NCBI GenBank assembly: GCA_964423745.1
Contig: CAYRGG010000030.1
Span: 1-47,211, forward strand
Reading direction: 5' to 3'
Origin: CAYRGG01 sp964423745
GTDB taxonomy: Bacteria; Pseudomonadota; Gammaproteobacteria; Competibacterales; Competibacteraceae
DNA length: 47,211 nt
Part shown: piece by piece, positions 18,401 through 25,869 of the stretch
How positions within the stretch are numbered: the first letter of the stretch is position 1
How the letters are laid out: each line of letters starts with the position of its first letter
Notes under the pieces: model-generated
Seen by the model: the letters and a program-made list of their open reading frames with translations, nothing else
The model's database searches: none
Told to the model about the DNA's origin: nothing
Made by a program: the position numbers and the translations under genes

Positions 18401-19046
18401 TGATGGTTGGGCCTACGATATTGGTTCCAGCGGTGTGGATCATGTCCTCGCTAGTGGCCGTAACGTGAATGTGTTTGTGATGGATACGGAGGTTTACTCT
18501 AATACCGGTGGGCAAATGTCCAAGGCAACGCCTTTAGGCGCCGTGGCGAAATTCGCCGCCGCCGGTAAGCAGATTGGTAAGAAAGATTTAGCCATGCAAG
18601 CCATCTCCTACGGTAATGTCTACGTAGCGCGTATCGCTATGGGCGCTAATCCCCAGCAGACCTTGCAGGCTTTCCGAGAAGCCGAAGCCTATGATGGGCC
18701 TTCGCTGATTTTGGCCTACAGTCACTGTATTGCCCACGGATATAATCTGCAGTTTGGCCTCAAACAGCAGGATTTGGCGGTGGCAAGCGGATATTGGCCG
18801 TTAGTTCGTTATAATCCTGAGTTACGCAAAACAGAACACAATCCGTTTGTGTTGGATTCGCCGCGGCCCAGGATTCCGTTGAAAGAGTATGCCTATAACG
18901 AGCTGCGTTATAAGATGCTTACCAAAACTAATCCCCAGGAGGCAGAACGTTTGATGGGTTTGGCGCAACAAGCTGTTTATCAACGCTGGGATACCTATGA
19001 AGATATGGCAAACCGCAGTGGCGAACAGTTTCAGCCTGCGCCCTAA
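15471..19046 (+). CDS. nifJ: Pyruvate:ferredoxin (flavodoxin) oxidoreductase, single-chain
   Basis: This 1191-residue protein has the full single-chain NifJ/PFOR layout. It interconverts pyruvate plus CoA with acetyl-CoA, CO2 and reduced ferredoxin using thiamine diphosphate. The N-terminal domain has YPITPSSTMAE. A mid-protein 8-Fe ferredoxin domain carries CIQCGNCSFVCPH and CTGCGLCVQVCPAKS. The TPP domain shows CAGCGETPY, ATGCSSIYGG, GGDGWAYDIG and DTEVYSNTGGQ. The ATG at 15471 has GGAG 8 bases upstream; a TTG at 15465 is less likely. PFOR is oxygen-sensitive in many organisms, so activity is expected under low oxygen. It lies 119 bp after the GltD-like gene, its probable electron partner. 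Confidence 0.97.
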   Translation: MGDTQVTTIEANEATAYTAYRVNEVCSIYPITPSSTMAELADQWASEGKTNIWGNIPLVAEMQSEGGAVGAVHGALQTGALTTTFTASQGLMLMIPNMYKIAGELTSAVFHVAARSLAAQGLSIFGDHQDVMAVRSTGWAMLSSSSVQQCHDMALIAQAATLEARGPFIHFFDGFRTSHEVNKLTLLSDEQIRAMIDDDLVRAHRARGLNPDNPFMRGTAQNPDTYFQGRETVNPFYAKIPGIVQKVMDKFAGLTGRQYHLCDYFGSQDAERVIIIMGSGADVVRETVDYLEAQGEKVGILQLHLFRPFPAEQLIKALPTSVKAIAVLDRTKEPGSAGEPLYQDVLTAFAESMADGNLPMAAMPKLIGGRYGLSSKEFTPAMVKAVFDELKRDKSKNHFTIGINDDVSHTSLFYDPGFMIESDKVVRAMFYGLGADGTVGANKNSIKIIGEDPNFYAQGYFVYDSKKSGSQTVSHLRFGPDPIRSSYLIQSANFIACHQFNFLEKTDVLENAANGATFLLNSVYGPDEVWDQLPRKVQERIVEKKLSFYVIDGYKVAREAGMGNRINTVMQTCFFAISGVLPKDKAIEKIKGAIKKTYMKKGEEVVQKNFQAVDQTLANLYQVDVPSRVTSKREMPPAVPAQAPEFVQNVTAMMMAGKGEQLPVSALPVDGTYPTGTTRWEKRNVSQFVPIWEPEICIQCGNCSFVCPHSVIRAKFYDEAKLESAPQAFKTAPIDARGFPDTRYTLQVLVEDCTGCGLCVQVCPAKSKEESGKKAINMGAKAPILEAERENINFFEKLPVNNRSRVDFSTVRGAQFLQPLFEFPGSCAGCGETPYLKLLSQLFGDRLLVANATGCSSIYGGNLPTTPWAINEEGRGPAWSNSLFEDNAEFGFGFRLTADHHLAMAQQLATQLKGELGTELVEEILTAPQTFESELRTQRERVAELKVRLMKMDSEKAKDLLSVVDHLVRRSVWIVGGDGWAYDIGSSGVDHVLASGRNVNVFVMDTEVYSNTGGQMSKATPLGAVAKFAAAGKQIGKKDLAMQAISYGNVYVARIAMGANPQQTLQAFREAEAYDGPSLILAYSHCIAHGYNLQFGLKQQDLAVASGYWPLVRYNPELRKTEHNPFVLDSPRPRIPLKEYAYNELRYKMLTKTNPQEAERLMGLAQQAVYQRWDTYEDMANRSGEQFQPAP

Positions 19047-19077
19047 ACAAGCAAGCTAGTTTAAACGCCTAAACTTT

Positions 19078-19107
19078 GTCCCCCTTAGCTTTACCGTTAA
19101 GGGGGAC
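19078..19107 (+). terminator. Perfect 10-bp hairpin after nifJ
   Basis: GTCCCCCTTA pairs perfectly with TAAGGGGGAC around a 10-nt loop, 31 bases after the nifJ stop. There is no T-run. It is the third long GC-rich hairpin in the gaps of this cluster. Confidence 0.5.
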
Positions 19108-19167
19108 TTGCTGAATATGCTATAGGCGTACGTAGCCCAGTTGACGACAATAAATTAGGGGGATTTT

Positions 19168-20181
19168 ATGGATTTGAGCACAACGTATATGGGGCTGGAG
19201 TTGAAACATCCGGTGGTCGCATCCGCATCGCCACTCTCCAACTCTGTAGATGGTATTAAAAAGTTAGAAGACGCCGGTGCTTCAGCGGTGGTGATGTTCT
19301 CACTCTTTGAAGAACAGATTCGTCACGAGAAAGCGCGTTTTGATTATATGATGGAGACCACAACAGACACCTATGCCGAGTCGTTGAGCTATTTTCCCGA
19401 AGTGGAAGATTATCACACGGGCACGGAAGAGTATCTGAATATACTCCAGAAAGCCGTTGAAGCGACTGATATTCCTATTATCGGTAGTCTTAATGGCGTC
19501 ACCAACGAAGGTTGGATTGACTATGCCAAACAGATACAGGATGCGGGCGCTAAAGGCTTGGAATTAAATATTTATTACATCCCTACAAACTTAGATACTT
19601 CAGGTAGGGATGTGGAACAGCGTTATTTGGACGTATTAAAGGCGGTTAAGGGGTCGGTGTCTATTCCAGTTGCCCTAAAGTTGAGTCCCTTTTTTAGTTC
19701 TATGGGGGAAATGGCAAAACGCTTAGATGAGTCCCATGCCGATGCCTTGGTATTGTTCAACCGTTTTTATCAGCCGGATTACGATTTGGATCAGCTGGAA
19801 GTGCTGAACAATTTAGAGCTGAGTACCAGCAACGAAATCCGTCTGCCGCTTTTGTGGATTGCTGTTCTCTATGGGCGTGTTAACGCTTCCCTAGCGGCCA
19901 CTAGTGGTGTACAAAGCGAGCAAGAAGTCATCAAGTATCTTATGGCAGGAGCTGATGCGGTCATGTCCACCTCGGCGCTGTTAAAGAACGGTGGCGATTA
20001 CATGGGGAAGTTGGTAGAAGGACTTAAAGGCTGGATGGAAAAAAGAGATTATGCCTCCGTTAAGCAAATGAAGGGCTCCATGAGTCAGCAGAAAGTGGCC
20101 GATCCGGATGCCTTTGAGCGGGCTAATTACATAAAAATATTGGAAAAATATAAAAACCCTTACACACCTGAAGGACGTTAA
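19168..20181 (+). CDS. Dihydroorotate dehydrogenase-like protein
   Basis: A 337-residue protein with the flavin-binding TIM-barrel features of the DHOD family. The N-terminus has STTYMGLELKHPVVASASPLS, strands contain IIGSLNGVT, LELNIYY and VALKLSPFF, and the phosphate-binding region near the C-terminus has LMAGADAVMSTSALLKNG. It differs from biosynthetic PyrD and belongs to a DHOD-like group that I recall being found beside nifJ in diverse bacteria. Its substrate is unknown. AGGGGGA 4 bases before the ATG is a good ribosome site. It lies between nifJ and phosphofructokinase in the same orientation, so a redox role in the PFOR module is plausible but unproven. Confidence 0.85.
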   Translation: MDLSTTYMGLELKHPVVASASPLSNSVDGIKKLEDAGASAVVMFSLFEEQIRHEKARFDYMMETTTDTYAESLSYFPEVEDYHTGTEEYLNILQKAVEATDIPIIGSLNGVTNEGWIDYAKQIQDAGAKGLELNIYYIPTNLDTSGRDVEQRYLDVLKAVKGSVSIPVALKLSPFFSSMGEMAKRLDESHADALVLFNRFYQPDYDLDQLEVLNNLELSTSNEIRLPLLWIAVLYGRVNASLAATSGVQSEQEVIKYLMAGADAVMSTSALLKNGGDYMGKLVEGLKGWMEKRDYASVKQMKGSMSQQKVADPDAFERANYIKILEKYKNPYTPEGR

Positions 20182-20301
20182 TGGCTTTTGTAAGGTTACC
20201 GTAGGAAACGTGTTTAAGATATTTGATGAGCGGGTTTAGGGTAATACCCACATTTGAGGCAAAGTTATTTTGTCTGATAAGGCGCTAGTGGAGACTTGAT
20301 T

Positions 20302-21381
20302 ATGGCTGCAGTGCGTATTGCAGTAAACACAGGGGGTGGTGACGCTCCTGGACTCAACGCGGTAATCCGGGCTGTGGCTTTAGCCGGCACCCGCCGAGGT
20401 TGGGAAGTATATGGCATCAAGCGTGGCTACGAAGGACTGTGGCGGGATGATGGTTTAATCCGTCTAGACGCCCATGCGGTGGCTGGGATTACTCATATTG
20501 GCGGCACTATCTTAGGCACCAATAATCGCGGTAATCCCTTTCAGTTTGTCAATGAAAAAGGCGAAACCGAAGACAGCGGCGAACGGGTGGTGGGAAAATT
20601 CCGGGAACGGGGTTTTAGTGGTTTAGTGGCCATCGGTGGCGACGGTAGTTTGTCCATTGCCCGTAAATTGTATGAAGGTCATGGTATGCCTGTCATCGGG
20701 GTGCCAAAAACCATCGATAATGACTTAGAAGCCACCGAATACACCTTTGGCTTCGATACGGCAGTGGCCACGGCAACAGATGCTTTGGATAAATTGCATC
20801 CTACCGCTAAAAGCCATGAGCGTGTCTTGGTGGTGGAGCTTATGGGACGTTATGCAGGGTGGATTGCCCTTCACGCGGGTATTGCCGGCACAGTGGATGT
20901 GATTTTGCTGCCTGAGATCCCCTTTGATATGGAATCGGTGTATCGCAAAATTCGCGATCGGGAATCTAAAGGTCGGCATTTTAGTTTAGTGGTGGTCGCC
21001 GAGGGTGCAACGCCCGCCGGTGGTCAACGGTTTGTTCAAAAAGAGCAAGAGAAGGGTCGCGAGGTGTTATTAGGCGGTATAGCCCAATGGGTGGCCCAGC
21101 AGATCTCGGAAAATACCGGTAAAGAAACCCGCAGCCTGGTGTTAGGTCATCTACAGCGTGGGGGTCAACCAACCCCCTTTGACCGTCTGCTCTCGTTGCG
21201 TTTAGGGGCAGCGGCGGTGCGGGAAATCGAAGCCGGTAATTTTGGCACCATGGTAGGTTTGCAGAGCGGCAAAATTTGCACGGTTTCCCTGGAAGTGGCA
21301 ACCCGGCGTATGCGGCAGGTGCCCATGGATTCGGATATCTTGGAAACGGCTCGGGATATGGGTATTAGCCTTGGGGATTAA
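20302..21381 (+). CDS. pfkA: 6-phosphofructokinase, group III type
   Basis: Phosphorylates fructose 6-phosphate to the 1,6-bisphosphate in glycolysis. In this 359-residue protein GGGDAPGLN (11-19) begins the nucleotide/PPi site, GGDGS spans 112-116 and PKTIDND spans 135-141 with the catalytic Asp138. The donor site is mixed: Gly115 (E. coli Gly104) is typical of ATP enzymes, while Lys136 (E. coli Gly124) is typical of PPi enzymes. This Gly/Lys combination characterises group III PFKs, of which characterised Gly/Lys members use ATP, so ATP is the better guess. The ATG at 20302 has GTGGAG 8 bases upstream; a TTG at 20296 is less likely. It is followed after 47 bp by glucan phosphorylase. Confidence 0.92.
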   Translation: MAAVRIAVNTGGGDAPGLNAVIRAVALAGTRRGWEVYGIKRGYEGLWRDDGLIRLDAHAVAGITHIGGTILGTNNRGNPFQFVNEKGETEDSGERVVGKFRERGFSGLVAIGGDGSLSIARKLYEGHGMPVIGVPKTIDNDLEATEYTFGFDTAVATATDALDKLHPTAKSHERVLVVELMGRYAGWIALHAGIAGTVDVILLPEIPFDMESVYRKIRDRESKGRHFSLVVVAEGATPAGGQRFVQKEQEKGREVLLGGIAQWVAQQISENTGKETRSLVLGHLQRGGQPTPFDRLLSLRLGAAAVREIEAGNFGTMVGLQSGKICTVSLEVATRRMRQVPMDSDILETARDMGISLGD

Positions 21382-21428
21382 CACGTAAGTCCTTTGGGCA
21401 TAAGTCTGACATCTAAAGAGAGCGATGC

Positions 21429-23597
21429 ATGCCTAAGAATTTTCTAAAAAATGGGATTGTGCAAAGTGGGGCGAAGGATATCCGGCGGGCAGCCCAAGCC
21501 TTGGCTGCCCATATTCCGGCTCGGCTAGCGCCCCTGGCACGGGTCGCTTATAACTACAGTTGGGTTTGGCATCCGGACGGAGAACAGATCTTTCGTGACA
21601 TCGATGCGCACCGCTGGCGGCTATGCCGACAAAATCCGGTGCGCTTTTTGCTGGACGCGCCGGAAATAGCTTTAGAACGGGCCGCCAGCAATCTAGCATT
21701 GGTGGATCGTGTCGATGCATTACGAGATGCCTTGGAAGATGAGCTTAATCGTTCTCCCTCTGAAGACGGTATCAGCCCAGAACATCCGGTGGCCTTTTTC
21801 TGTGCTGAGTTTGGGTTACATCGCTCGTTACCGGTTTATTCCGGCGGGTTGGGGGCTTTAGCCGGTGATATCGTCAAAGAAGCGTCGGATCGCGCCTTAC
21901 CCATGGTGGGCGTCGGTTTACTCTACCGCCAAGGCTATTTCCATCAGCGTATCGACATCTCCGGCTATCAGCATGAGTATTGGTATGGTACCGATCCGGA
22001 TCGTCGCCCTGTCGCTAAGATCACCGATGATCGGGGGGAGCCCATCACCATCAAGGTGCCCATTTGGGGTGAAGAGGTCAAAGTGCATGTCTGGCGGGTT
22101 GACGTGGGACGTGTGCCTTTGTTTTTGCTGGACACCGAATTACCCGAAAACTCTCCCCGCCAACGGTTTGTAACAGCACGTCTTTATGACGGTAATCGTG
22201 AGATCCGCCTTGCCCAGTACACGCTGTTAGGCGCTGGGGGCTTACGTGTGCTAGATGCATTGGGGGTGGAACCTACGGTGATCCATATGAACGAAGGCCA
22301 TCCAGCGACGGCAGCCATTGAGTTGGTGCGCCGGGAAATGGTGGCCGGCGCCGATTTTGAAGAGTCTTGTCAACGGGTTCGACAGCGACTGGTGTTTACT
22401 ACCCATACCCCCGTGCCGGCCGGGAATGAAACCTATACAGCCGATGAAATCCGTACCGTGTTTCCTACGGTAGCCCAAGACATGGGTATCGACTTGGAAA
22501 AGCTGCTTCGCTTAGGGCGCATTACCCCGGACAATCACGATGAACCGCCGGGAATGACTGCCTTAGCCATTCGTATGAGTCGCAGTGTTAACGGTGTCAG
22601 TCGTATTCATGGTGATGTATCACGACAAATCTGGCAAGGTTTATTCCCCGATCACGGGGTTGACGACGTGCCTATTACCCATGTTACCAACGGCGCTCAT
22701 CTGCCCAGTTGGATCGCGCCGCTTCTGCGGCGTCTTTTAGATCATTATCTGGAACCAGGATGGTATAGCCAGGAAAAGGTCATGAAGCCGGCTACCTGGG
22801 AAGCAGTTGAAGATATTCCCGACGAAGAACTCTGGGCGGTACGGATGGAACTAAGTAACCGCTTGATACGCTGGGTAAAATCCCAAAGCGTGACGGATCG
22901 GCTCACCCGGGGCGATACCATGGACTATGTGTTAAAGGCAGCGCAGATCTTTGATCCCAATGTGCTCACCTTAGGGTTTGCTCGCCGCTTAGCCACCTAT
23001 AAACGCATTTATCTGTTAACCCACAACGTGGATCGTGTCCTGAGTTTTTTGGAAGGGCCACATCCTATGCAGCTAGTGTTTGCGGGCAAAGCCCATCCTA
23101 AGGATGAGGATGCAAAACGCATGTTGCAACGCATGTTTGAGTTAAAATCGGACCCTCGGGTTGCCAGTCGCGTGGTATTTCTCGAGGATTACGATATGGG
23201 GACCGCCAGTATTCTAGTGTCTGGCTGCGACGTGTGGTGTAATCTACCTAGACCCCCCTTGGAAGCCAGTGGCACCAGCGGTATGAAGGCGGCTTTTAAT
23301 GGCACCCTGAATCTCAGCGTGTTGGATGGTTGGTGGGCAGAAGCCTACGATGGCAGCAATGGCTGGGGTATTGACGGTACAGAAGACCCTGACGAAGGCG
23401 CTAAGGATCACCGGGACGCCACCGCCTTTTATGATTTACTTGAACATGAAGTCATACCTTTGTTTTACGACCGAGATGAAAACGGTGTGCCCCACGGTTG
23501 GGTAAAACGGATGAAAGCCTCTATTCGCACCATTGCGCCACAATTCTGCGCCACGCGCATGGTGGATGAATATGCACGTAAGATCTATCCTTTGTAG
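21429..23597 (+). CDS. glgP: Alpha-glucan (glycogen) phosphorylase
   Basis: Releases glucose 1-phosphate from stored alpha-glucan by phosphorolysis. At 722 residues it belongs to the shorter bacterial GlgP group with an N-terminal DUF3417-like segment (SWVWHPDGEQIFRDID, then RWRLCRQNP). Catalytic-region motifs are FCAEFGLH, YSGGLGALAGD, MNEGHPA, THTPVPAGNE, and the PLP site SGTSGMKAAFNG with Lys620. It starts 47 bp after pfkA, so the two are almost certainly co-transcribed. That links glucan breakdown directly to glycolysis and the PFOR step upstream. No glycogen synthesis gene is in the window. Confidence 0.95.
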   Translation: MPKNFLKNGIVQSGAKDIRRAAQALAAHIPARLAPLARVAYNYSWVWHPDGEQIFRDIDAHRWRLCRQNPVRFLLDAPEIALERAASNLALVDRVDALRDALEDELNRSPSEDGISPEHPVAFFCAEFGLHRSLPVYSGGLGALAGDIVKEASDRALPMVGVGLLYRQGYFHQRIDISGYQHEYWYGTDPDRRPVAKITDDRGEPITIKVPIWGEEVKVHVWRVDVGRVPLFLLDTELPENSPRQRFVTARLYDGNREIRLAQYTLLGAGGLRVLDALGVEPTVIHMNEGHPATAAIELVRREMVAGADFEESCQRVRQRLVFTTHTPVPAGNETYTADEIRTVFPTVAQDMGIDLEKLLRLGRITPDNHDEPPGMTALAIRMSRSVNGVSRIHGDVSRQIWQGLFPDHGVDDVPITHVTNGAHLPSWIAPLLRRLLDHYLEPGWYSQEKVMKPATWEAVEDIPDEELWAVRMELSNRLIRWVKSQSVTDRLTRGDTMDYVLKAAQIFDPNVLTLGFARRLATYKRIYLLTHNVDRVLSFLEGPHPMQLVFAGKAHPKDEDAKRMLQRMFELKSDPRVASRVVFLEDYDMGTASILVSGCDVWCNLPRPPLEASGTSGMKAAFNGTLNLSVLDGWWAEAYDGSNGWGIDGTEDPDEGAKDHRDATAFYDLLEHEVIPLFYDRDENGVPHGWVKRMKASIRTIAPQFCATRMVDEYARKIYPL

Positions 23598-23609
23598 ATT
23601 TAAAGCGCT

Positions 23610-23748
23610 CCTTTCAGCAGGTGCGCCTTGGCTTTGCGCAAACGGCCAATGCATTCCTGCATTGGCCAGTATGACTATCGCCCACTTCGGCTCCTAGCCT
23701 CCGTGGGCGATAAACAGCGTTTCGCCAAGGGCAACCTGCTCGGGGCGC
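23610..23748. repeat. Cloverleaf-like palindromic element
   Basis: Outer arms about 23616-23639 and 23717-23740 (CAGCAGGT-GCGCCTTGGC against GCCAAGGGC-AACCTGCT) enclose two perfect inner hairpins. These are GGCCAATGCA/TGCATTGGCC with a 4-nt loop (23644-23667) and ATCGCCCAC/GTGGGCGAT with a 17-nt loop (23677-23711). Together they can fold as a three-way junction. It lies between convergent glgP and the PfkB gene and holds no ORF. It could be a mobile palindromic repeat, a bidirectional terminator or a structured RNA. Confidence 0.6.
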
Positions 23749-23764
23749 AACGTGAGTGTTGAGG

Positions 23765-23791
23765 TAGGGTGGGCAACTTGTTGCCCACGCG
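23765..23791. repeat. Short palindromic repeat, family B copy 1
   Basis: TAGGGTGGGCAACTTGTTGC is followed by CCACGCG. GTGGGCAAC/GTTGCCCAC form a perfect 9-bp stem with a 2-nt loop (23769-23788). Further copies lie at 45449, 45508 and 45639. It ends 5 bp from the PfkB stop codon and may act as its 3' hairpin. Confidence 0.8.
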
Positions 23792-23795
23792 CTCC

Positions 23796-24812
23796 TTATA
23801 TGAGATTGTGAATTTCGTGTTGTGGATTGGCAAGCTCAGCACGGAGTTGGGCTTCTAGCCCTGTGCGATCTATCAAGTGTTGTTTAGCGCCATAGGCTTT
23901 AATCACTTCTTCAGCGTTTAACACCCCCATTAAAGCGGCTTCTTTACAGGGTTTATCTAGCAACAGTCCTGCTACCAACCCAGCCCCGAAGGCGTCGCCG
24001 GCGCCGGTGGTTTCCACTACTTTGATTCCCGATGCGGGTAATATGCGCCAACCACCATTGCCCCACGGGTTATTGGCAAAAACACTGACCCCTTTGGCGC
24101 CATCGGATATAGCTACTATGCTAGGACCATGATTTGCAAGTCGTCGTGCTAAATCTATGGTTTCGCCTTTACCCATTAAAAGATTCGCTTCTTCTCGATT
24201 TAGGATAAGCACATCGGTATAGTCAAGGATGTCCTGTATATAGGCCAGACCTTGGCTACAAATATAGGGGTTTGGATTGTAAGCCGTGCGCATCCCTGTG
24301 CGGTGGGCTAGGGCAAATAGCTGTTTTTGGGCAAGAAAGCTGTTATCCAGCATGGAGGTTCCGTATAGCCAGTGTGCCTGTAAACGTCCTGTTGGGAGGT
24401 GCTGAAACTCCAGCTCGTTATTGCAGCCTTTGAAGGATAGAATGGTGCGATCGTCGGCTTGGCTGGTGAGTATAAGGCTATAACCTGTTTCACCTCCCTT
24501 TTCGCCAAGAAAGGTGACATGGTTGGTCTGTAACCAATCCAGTAATACTTGACCATGGGTATCTGTACCCAGCTTACCCACAAAGGCGATATGAAAGCCA
24601 AGCCGGCTCAAGGTGGCGCAAACATTGGTTCCGGCTCCGCCGGGATGAAAAACCAGCTTTTCAATCAATAATTTACTACCCAAAGGGTAGGCGAGTAGGC
24701 GTTCCAGTACGGCATGACCATGATCCATCCCTTCAATCTGGATAATTTTTGCAGCGGTTTTGACAAACACATCCATGCCGGCGGAACCCATAACGATAAC
24801 GTCAAAAGGCAT
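23796..24812 (-). CDS. PfkB/ribokinase-family carbohydrate kinase
   Basis: A 338-residue cytosolic sugar or nucleoside kinase. The N-terminal signature is HPGGAGTNVCATLSRLG (about 57-73) with FVGKLGTDTHG following. The C-terminal PfkB signature is TTGAGDAFGAGLVAGLL, whose GAGD Asp is the catalytic base. Specificity cannot be read from sequence; ribokinase, fructokinase-like and adenosine-kinase-like members share these motifs. It is convergent to the glgP cluster, so a link to sugar metabolism is only suggestive. The next gene upstream on its strand is sppA, 70 bp away. Confidence 0.88.
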   Translation of the reverse strand: MPFDVIVMGSAGMDVFVKTAAKIIQIEGMDHGHAVLERLLAYPLGSKLLIEKLVFHPGGAGTNVCATLSRLGFHIAFVGKLGTDTHGQVLLDWLQTNHVTFLGEKGGETGYSLILTSQADDRTILSFKGCNNELEFQHLPTGRLQAHWLYGTSMLDNSFLAQKQLFALAHRTGMRTAYNPNPYICSQGLAYIQDILDYTDVLILNREEANLLMGKGETIDLARRLANHGPSIVAISDGAKGVSVFANNPWGNGGWRILPASGIKVVETTGAGDAFGAGLVAGLLLDKPCKEAALMGVLNAEEVIKAYGAKQHLIDRTGLEAQLRAELANPQHEIHNLI

Positions 24813-24882
24813 ACGCCATACGCCTTTGATAGTGTTTTAGAAAGCCTATACGGACAACCATATTGTTTCTGTCAATAAGGGG

Positions 24883-25869
24883 CTATGGAAGTAGAACGGG
24901 TTTGGGTCCGGTAGCAAAGGGTATTGAAGACCCAGTTAGCGTCGCTTCAAGGCCGTTGAAAAGGCGTTCGATAAGCTTAGGTCGTTTTGTGTAATCGACA
25001 ATTTCCTCAGCACCGATCACGTCTTCAGCAACGTAGCGGATGTCGGCTAATTCATCCACTAAGCCCAAAGCCACGCTGGTGTCACCAGTCCAGACCAAAC
25101 CACTAAAAAGTTGTGGATTATCTTGAAGCCGCTCGCCGCGTCCCGCTTGGACGGCCGTGATAAATTGTTGGTGAATTTCATCCAGCATTGCTTGAATATG
25201 GCGTATATCGTCTGATTGTTGAGGACTAAAGGGATCTAAAAAAGCTTTGCTTTCACCGGCGGTATAGAGACGGCGACTAATACCCAGTTTATCCATAGCT
25301 TCCACAAAACCAAAGCCATCGGCGCGTACACCGATAGAGCCAACGATACTCGCTTGGTTGGCGTAAATTTTTTGTGCTGCTGCAGCGATATAATAACCAC
25401 CGGAAGCGCATAGATCAGCGGCGACGGCATAGATGGGTTTATCTGGAAACGCCTCGCGCAGACGTTGAATTTCATCATATACTTGACCCGCTTGTACAGG
25501 ACTGCCACCTGGACTGTTGATGTGAAGAATAATCCCCTCACTATTATCGCTTTCAAAAGCAGCCCGAAGACCCGCAATGATATTCTCGGCACTGGCATCC
25601 GCGCCACTGGCGATGAGTCCTTCTATGCTGACCATGGCAGTATGATTTTCGTCGGTTTTTCCGGTATCTTGAGCCATAGGCGCATAGATCATCAATAAAA
25701 TAACCACAAGATAAAGAAAAAAAAGGCTTTTAAAAAAAATTCCCCAACGTCGTGTCCGGCGTTTTTCTTTTAGCGCCTCAAAGGCTAATTCAGCCAACAT
25801 ATCCTGACCTACGTTTTCATGACCTTGATTTAAAGAAGGTGAGGCTGCTTTTCCTGGTTCATTCATCAT
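24883..25869 (-). CDS. sppA: Signal peptide peptidase SppA, short (S49) form
   Basis: A membrane-bound serine protease that degrades cleaved signal peptides. The 328-residue length matches the short, single-domain SppA form. One hydrophobic helix at about 43-64 anchors it in the inner membrane. INSPGGSP (118-124) forms the oxyanion region, the nucleophile is Ser156 in CASGGYY, and the general base is Lys208 in GESKAFLDPF. The 52-residue Ser-Lys spacing equals that of the Bacillus enzyme. The ATG overlaps the rluC stop by 4 bp (ATGA), so translation is coupled to rluC. Confidence 0.94.
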   Translation of the reverse strand: MMNEPGKAASPSLNQGHENVGQDMLAELAFEALKEKRRTRRWGIFFKSLFFLYLVVILLMIYAPMAQDTGKTDENHTAMVSIEGLIASGADASAENIIAGLRAAFESDNSEGIILHINSPGGSPVQAGQVYDEIQRLREAFPDKPIYAVAADLCASGGYYIAAAAQKIYANQASIVGSIGVRADGFGFVEAMDKLGISRRLYTAGESKAFLDPFSPQQSDDIRHIQAMLDEIHQQFITAVQAGRGERLQDNPQLFSGLVWTGDTSVALGLVDELADIRYVAEDVIGAEEIVDYTKRPKLIERLFNGLEATLTGSSIPFATGPKPVLLP

